Below, piece after piece: positions 60,559 to 64,000 of a DNA stretch of 64,000 bases (its first letter is position 1; each line of letters begins with the position of its first letter). The translations under genes were made by a program, and so were the position numbers. Location: positions 868,001-932,000 of the forward strand of contig NZ_JACHMN010000003.1 of NCBI RefSeq assembly GCF_014204945.1, given 5' to 3'. The notes beneath the pieces are model-generated. The model did no database searches, was not told the origin of the DNA, and worked only from the letters and a program-made list of their open reading frames with translations. Source of the DNA: Allocatelliglobosispora scoriae (GTDB lineage: Bacteria > Actinomycetota > Actinomycetes > Mycobacteriales > Micromonosporaceae).

Positions 60559-60891
60559 GTGGGAATCGACGTACAGCTCCGCAGATCGCTGCGCCTCCGG
60601 GACTCCGGCGAGGAAGAACTCGTGGCCGAGGTGGGTGACGGCGCGGCCGTCTTCGCACACCTGCTGATGCGGGCACAGGGTGGTGGCAAGACCCCGATCC
60701 TGGACCGGGCGTACCCGTACTCCGACATGATCGTCGTGGCGGCGGACTTCCCGGGACTGCTCGGGGAGCTGGCTGAGCTGCGAGGACTGACGACGGGCGC
60801 GGACGAGCTGGGCTTCATCCAGCGCCTGGAGGAACTCACCGACAGGGGCCTCCAGCAGGACGGGCTGGAGCTCCACTTCCTGGGCGACTGA
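60559..60891 (+). CDS. Small cytosolic protein, unknown
   Basis: 110 residues from GTG 60559; acidic, alpha/beta, no signal. Visible pattern: short strands MGIDVQLRRSL and FLGD at the ends, PILDRAYPYSDMIVVAADF in the centre, and a helix LLGELAELRGLTTGADELGF. I do not recognise the family. It follows TetR by 52 bases on the same strand. Confidence 0.6.
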   Translation: MGIDVQLRRSLRLRDSGEEELVAEVGDGAAVFAHLLMRAQGGGKTPILDRAYPYSDMIVVAADFPGLLGELAELRGLTTGADELGFIQRLEELTDRGLQQDGLELHFLGD

Positions 60892-60936
60892 CCCGCCCGC
60901 GCTGCGCTCGCGGGCTTTGCTCGCGGGCGCCACATC

Positions 60937-61060
60937 CCCTGAATTTTAATGCTGGACACGCCGAGAAATCAGCAACAAAAGTCAGGATCAACTAGCGACG
61001 TCGAATCGATCCTGACTTTTGTGACGGCTTTGGCGGCGTGTCCAGCATTAAAGTTCAGGG
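60937..61060. repeat. Two-stem inverted repeat between convergent genes
   Basis: Outer arms of 27 bases with one mismatch (60937-60963 and 61034-61060, core TTAATGCTGGACACGCCG) enclose a second perfect pair of 15 bases (60975-60989 and 61008-61022, ACAAAAGTCAGGATC). The AT-rich inner part is unlike its surroundings. It could be a two-way terminator or a small mobile (MITE-like) element. Confidence 0.75.
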
Positions 61061-61185
61061 CCGGTGGTGTGGATGGGGGCGCCGCGGCGCGGGGCGGGGG
61101 GTGCGCCGCGGCGCTGTCCGTGGGGCGCAGTGCCCGCGCACGCCGCGACGGATCGCGTGCGACGTGCGCGGACCTTGCTGTCTCC

Positions 61186-62532
61186 TCACGCGGTCTGGTC
61201 GGCCTTTTTGCGGCGACCCGACCACAGCACCCGGGTGACGATCCCCGGGGCGAAGAGGTCCGTGGGCGGTGCCATCAGGTTGGCGACGCTCAGGAACCGG
61301 TGACCGACGACGGCGTGCTTCTCAGCGGCGATGTGCAGCTTGCCGACGTAGTTGTTGAGGAACTTGACCTTGCCAGTGCGCTCGCCCTGCACGTTCGGGT
61401 AGCGCAGGTCGGCGCCGACCGCGATGTCCCAGGGCACGTCGATGACCTTGGCGGCCTCGGCGAAGAACCGCTTCGGCATGCCCTCGCGGCCCTTGGCGAG
61501 CGCGTCACGCAGCACGATCGCCTCGGCGGCGGCCACGGTCATGCCCTGGCCGTAGGCCGGGTTGAAGCTGCAGATCGCGTCGGCGAAGGCGATGAAGCCG
61601 TCGGGCAGGCGCACGGCGTCCTCGTAGCGGCGGCGCACGCTGGTCGGCAGGCGCATCTTCTTCGGCTCGCAGAGCGGCTCGGCCTTGCTGAGCACGTCGT
61701 AGATCTCGGTGCCGTGCAGGGTCCGGGTGAACTCGAGGAAGCCCTCGGGGTCCGACGGCGGAACCACGCCGTTGACACCGATCAGGGTGACCATCCAGCG
61801 GTCGCCGTCGGCGGCGATCATCACGCCGCCGCGCGGGGACTCGGGGGACGGGCTCATGATCGCGGCTGCGAAGTCGGCGTCGCCGTCGACCCGCTTGTAG
61901 TCGCGCGACATGTAGACCGTGCCCGGGTTGACGAGCACCTCGGCCGGCTTGTCGTAGCCGATCTCGGCGAGCCACGTCGGGCCGCGGTTGCCACGCCCGG
62001 TCGCGTCGACGACCAGCTCCGCGGCGACCTCGCGCTCCTCGGTGGTGCCGACGGTCATGACGCGTACGCCCGTGACGGCCGACCTGTCGTCGGAGGTGAG
62101 CAGGCCGAGGGCCTCGTGCCGGGGCGCGATCTCGACGTTGGGCAGCGCGGTGACCCGGGTGCGGATGTAGCCCTCCAGCGTCGGGCGGCTCACGCACAGC
62201 CCGCGCAGATCCGAGGCGACCCGGGGGATCCGGTGGCCATCGTTGATCCAGACGCAGTCGTTCTGGATGTCGATGGCGAGCGCGCCCAGCGCGGCGAGGT
62301 CGTCGGCGAACCCGTCGAAGAGCTCCTCGAGCACCTGGCGGCCACGGGCGAGCAGGCCGTGCGAGTGCTCGCCCTGCGGGACGCCCTTACGGTCCAGGCC
62401 GGTGGTGGGCAGCTCGTCGCGGTCGAAGATGGTGACCTTCGCGAACGACTCGCTCAGCACCCGGGCCGCGAGTAGGCCTCCGATGCTGGCGCCGAGCACT
62501 ACCGCGTGCCCGGCTTTTCCGTTGGCAGACAT
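61186..62532 (-). CDS. FAD-dependent oxidoreductase (halogenase/geranylgeranyl reductase-like)
   Basis: 448 residues from ATG 62532. N-terminal FAD motif VVLGASIGGLLAARVLSE, then the ribose-binding acidic end FDRDELP; GVPQGEHSHGLLARGRQVLE, LVVDATGRGNRGPTWL, and the second FAD motif FIAFADAICSFNPAYGQGM complete the class A flavoenzyme fold. No KAPGTP-type halogenase Lys motif. Similar proteins are often annotated as hydroxylases or epoxidases; the substrate is unknown. It stands alone. Confidence 0.85.
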   Translation of the reverse strand: MSANGKAGHAVVLGASIGGLLAARVLSESFAKVTIFDRDELPTTGLDRKGVPQGEHSHGLLARGRQVLEELFDGFADDLAALGALAIDIQNDCVWINDGHRIPRVASDLRGLCVSRPTLEGYIRTRVTALPNVEIAPRHEALGLLTSDDRSAVTGVRVMTVGTTEEREVAAELVVDATGRGNRGPTWLAEIGYDKPAEVLVNPGTVYMSRDYKRVDGDADFAAAIMSPSPESPRGGVMIAADGDRWMVTLIGVNGVVPPSDPEGFLEFTRTLHGTEIYDVLSKAEPLCEPKKMRLPTSVRRRYEDAVRLPDGFIAFADAICSFNPAYGQGMTVAAAEAIVLRDALAKGREGMPKRFFAEAAKVIDVPWDIAVGADLRYPNVQGERTGKVKFLNNYVGKLHIAAEKHAVVGHRFLSVANLMAPPTDLFAPGIVTRVLWSGRRKKADQTA

Positions 62533-62671
62533 AGCATTTCTCGTTTCCTTGAGTGGGGTAAGCACACCGTAGAGAGCTATGCCTCTCGATTGGAAACGAA
62601 TACAGCGTCGTGACGATGACACTGTGCGTCGCGTCACGGGTACGCTCGGCGAAATCCGGTTGCGGCCGGAT

Positions 62672-63178
62672 TCAGCCCCGGCGGAGATCGATCTCGTAGC
62701 GGAGCTGGCGAGTGGGAGCGTTCCCCATTGGCTGCTCACGCACGGTGCCCTCGGGCGTCCAGCCGCCCCGTTCATAGAAGGTGATCGCCCTGTCGTTGCC
62801 CTCGATCACCCAGAGGTAGGCGCGCTCGGCACCACCGCTGCGGAACCCGTCGAGAGCGGCTCTCATCAGGGCTTTTCCGACCCCGGTGCCCTTGCGCGAC
62901 GGTGCAACGTGAATTTGGTGCAGCTCCCGTGCGAGCGGCTCGTCGGCCGGCCCGACATACGTAAACCCGACAATCTCCGGACCGTCCAGGGCGACTGACA
63001 AAAGGTGTGTTTCGGCTTCGGCGGCGAGGCGCTCGCGCAACCTGGCCCGATGGGCGACCGGATCGACTCCGTCGAACGCCCCGGGCGGCAGCATCGCGCT
63101 GTAGGTGTGCGCTCGGCTCGCCAGGTGCAGGTCGGCCACGCGAGCGAATTCGGCTGCCTGCGCAGGCCGGATGATCAT
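62672..63178 (-). CDS. GNAT family N-acetyltransferase
   Basis: 168 residues from ATG 63178 (GGGGTG upstream). RPAQAAEFARVADLHLASRA at the start, acetyl-CoA loop SRKGTGVGKAL (about 107-117) and motif B RAYLWVIEGNDRAITFYERG, GW. The WVIEGNDRAIxFYE signature marks a widespread acetyltransferase group of unknown substrates. Confidence 0.9.
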   Translation of the reverse strand: MIIRPAQAAEFARVADLHLASRAHTYSAMLPPGAFDGVDPVAHRARLRERLAAEAETHLLSVALDGPEIVGFTYVGPADEPLARELHQIHVAPSRKGTGVGKALMRAALDGFRSGGAERAYLWVIEGNDRAITFYERGGWTPEGTVREQPMGNAPTRQLRYEIDLRRG

Positions 63179-63243
63179 GGTCAGCACCCCGCGTATGTGG
63201 ACGAGCGGATGAGGTTGTCCGGCATACACCGTAACCTTGCCGG

Positions 63244-64000
63244 GTGGGCGAGCACGAGATGACGTTTGAGCGGCTGCAGCAGCAGCTTTCGCGGGCCTGG
63301 GACCGCGGCTGGATGCCGGCCGATCTGATCCGCTTCACCGGCAGGCAGTGTGACGGCCATGCCGTGTCGATGCTGGTCGACGTCCTCGCCGCGGAGATCC
63401 GGCGCTACCCGGCCGCGACCGTCGAGGAGCGCTGGGAGCGCCAGCTCAGCGAGGCCGAGGCGACGGTGTGGTGGCGGTCCGACGAGACCTGGCTCGACGA
63501 GTGGAGCGACCGCGAGGGGATCAGCGTGCCGACGGCGCTCGGTGTCGCGACCGAGCTCAACAGCGTGCTCCTGCAGCTGCCCAAGCTGCCCCGGCTCTGC
63601 GCCCTGCCCGGCGCGGCCCGCCGCGGCTCGCTCGGTGACGACCGGCTCGAACGGCGCGCCGTCGACCAGCGCAAACTCGACAAGCTGCGAGCGCTGCTCG
63701 CCAAGGCCGAGTCGACGAGCTTCCCCGACGAGGCCGAGGCCTACACGGCGAAGGCGCAGGAGCTGATGGCGCGCTACAGCATCGACTACGCGTGGCTCTC
63801 GGTCGAGTCCGGCTCGCGGGAGATCCCGTCCGGGCGCCGGGTCGGCATCGACAACCCCTATGAGGGCGCGAAGGCGCTGCTGCTCAACCAGGTCGCCGGG
63901 GCCAACCGGTGCACGGCGGTGTGGTCCCGGGAGCTGGGGTTCGTCACGGTCCTCGGGTTCGCGCCGGACCTGGACGCCGTCGAGCTGCTCTACACGTCGC
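63244..64000 (+). CDS. DUF2786 domain protein, 3' end missing
   Basis: Open from GTG 63244 (ATG at 63259 in frame) to the end of the window, 252 codons so far. Residues 1-135 are an N-terminal helical region (RAWDRGWMPADLIRFTGRQC, HAVSMLVDVLAAEIRRY). The DUF2786 helix follows: KLDKLRALLAKAESTSFPDE, AEAYTAKAQELMARYSIDYA, W, then the conserved SGSREIPSGRRVGIDNPYEG. The family occurs in phage and bacterial genomes without an assigned function. Confidence 0.85.
   Translation, partial: MGEHEMTFERLQQQLSRAWDRGWMPADLIRFTGRQCDGHAVSMLVDVLAAEIRRYPAATVEERWERQLSEAEATVWWRSDETWLDEWSDREGISVPTALGVATELNSVLLQLPKLPRLCALPGAARRGSLGDDRLERRAVDQRKLDKLRALLAKAESTSFPDEAEAYTAKAQELMARYSIDYAWLSVESGSREIPSGRRVGIDNPYEGAKALLLNQVAGANRCTAVWSRELGFVTVLGFAPDLDAVELLYTS

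Overview
The window is about 70 % G+C with dense, often overlapping (ATGA) genes, GTG starts, SigE-type and ECF42 sigma factors, Tat and lipoprotein signals and many secreted enzymes. This fits a filamentous actinobacterium, most likely a plant-biomass-degrading Micromonosporaceae member (family level is inference). No rRNA, CRISPR array or intact prophage was seen.

Layout. 1-3.4 kb: tail of a 2'-5' RNA ligase-like gene, a YCII/DGPF protein, a DUF402 protein, a GH12 endoglucanase, then 1.2 kb of gene-free repetitive DNA. 3.4-11.2 kb: a two-TM protein of unknown family, a secreted Ig-like protein, two coupled beta-helix/membrane paralogues and a DUF1704 (QEGLA) metallopeptidase. 11.2-19.5 kb: secreted propeller-like protein, PhoD phosphatase, an overlapping TPR + TIR-like pair, and a TetR/DHA2 efflux pair. 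19.6-21.0 kb: a small ORF and an unusual tRNA array around an HNH endonuclease gene, most of it bounded by a perfect 17-bp inverted repeat. 21.0-26.1 kb: sugar/cell-surface genes (methyltransferase, GT2, GT4). 26.3-28.5 kb: a Roadblock/PATAN operon without its own GTPase. 28.5-34.5 kb: SigE-type sigma with membrane partner, methyltransferase, hydrolase, ECF42 sigma, stand-alone LanC-like protein. 34.8-42.1 kb: a xylan-use regulon (GH10 and GH43 divergent from an ABC importer and LacI regulator). 42-46.6 kb: htpG, two small secreted proteins and a frameshifted MUG113-type gene. 46.6-53.7 kb: a secreted FG-GAP protein, an intact S8 protease with a tectonin-like tail and, divergently, a paralogue that has lost its whole catalytic triad. 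53.7-64 kb: a TPR regulator, tRNA-Val/Cys/Gly, two CapA-like lipoproteins, an LppX-like lipoprotein, TetR, FAD oxidoreductase, GNAT and the start of a DUF2786 gene.

Functional links. Xylobiose-type sugars released by GH10 and cleaved by GH43 would enter through the ABC importer, with the LacI protein acting on CGAAACTTTCG-like sites in the shared promoter region. The two S8 proteins and the FG-GAP protein form a secreted group. Long, mostly perfect palindromes sit at eight of the nine convergent gene junctions that have room for one, and several belong to repeated sequence families. The most unusual items are the tRNA/HNH segment, the catalytically dead S8 twin, the TIR-like/TPR pair and the palindrome families.
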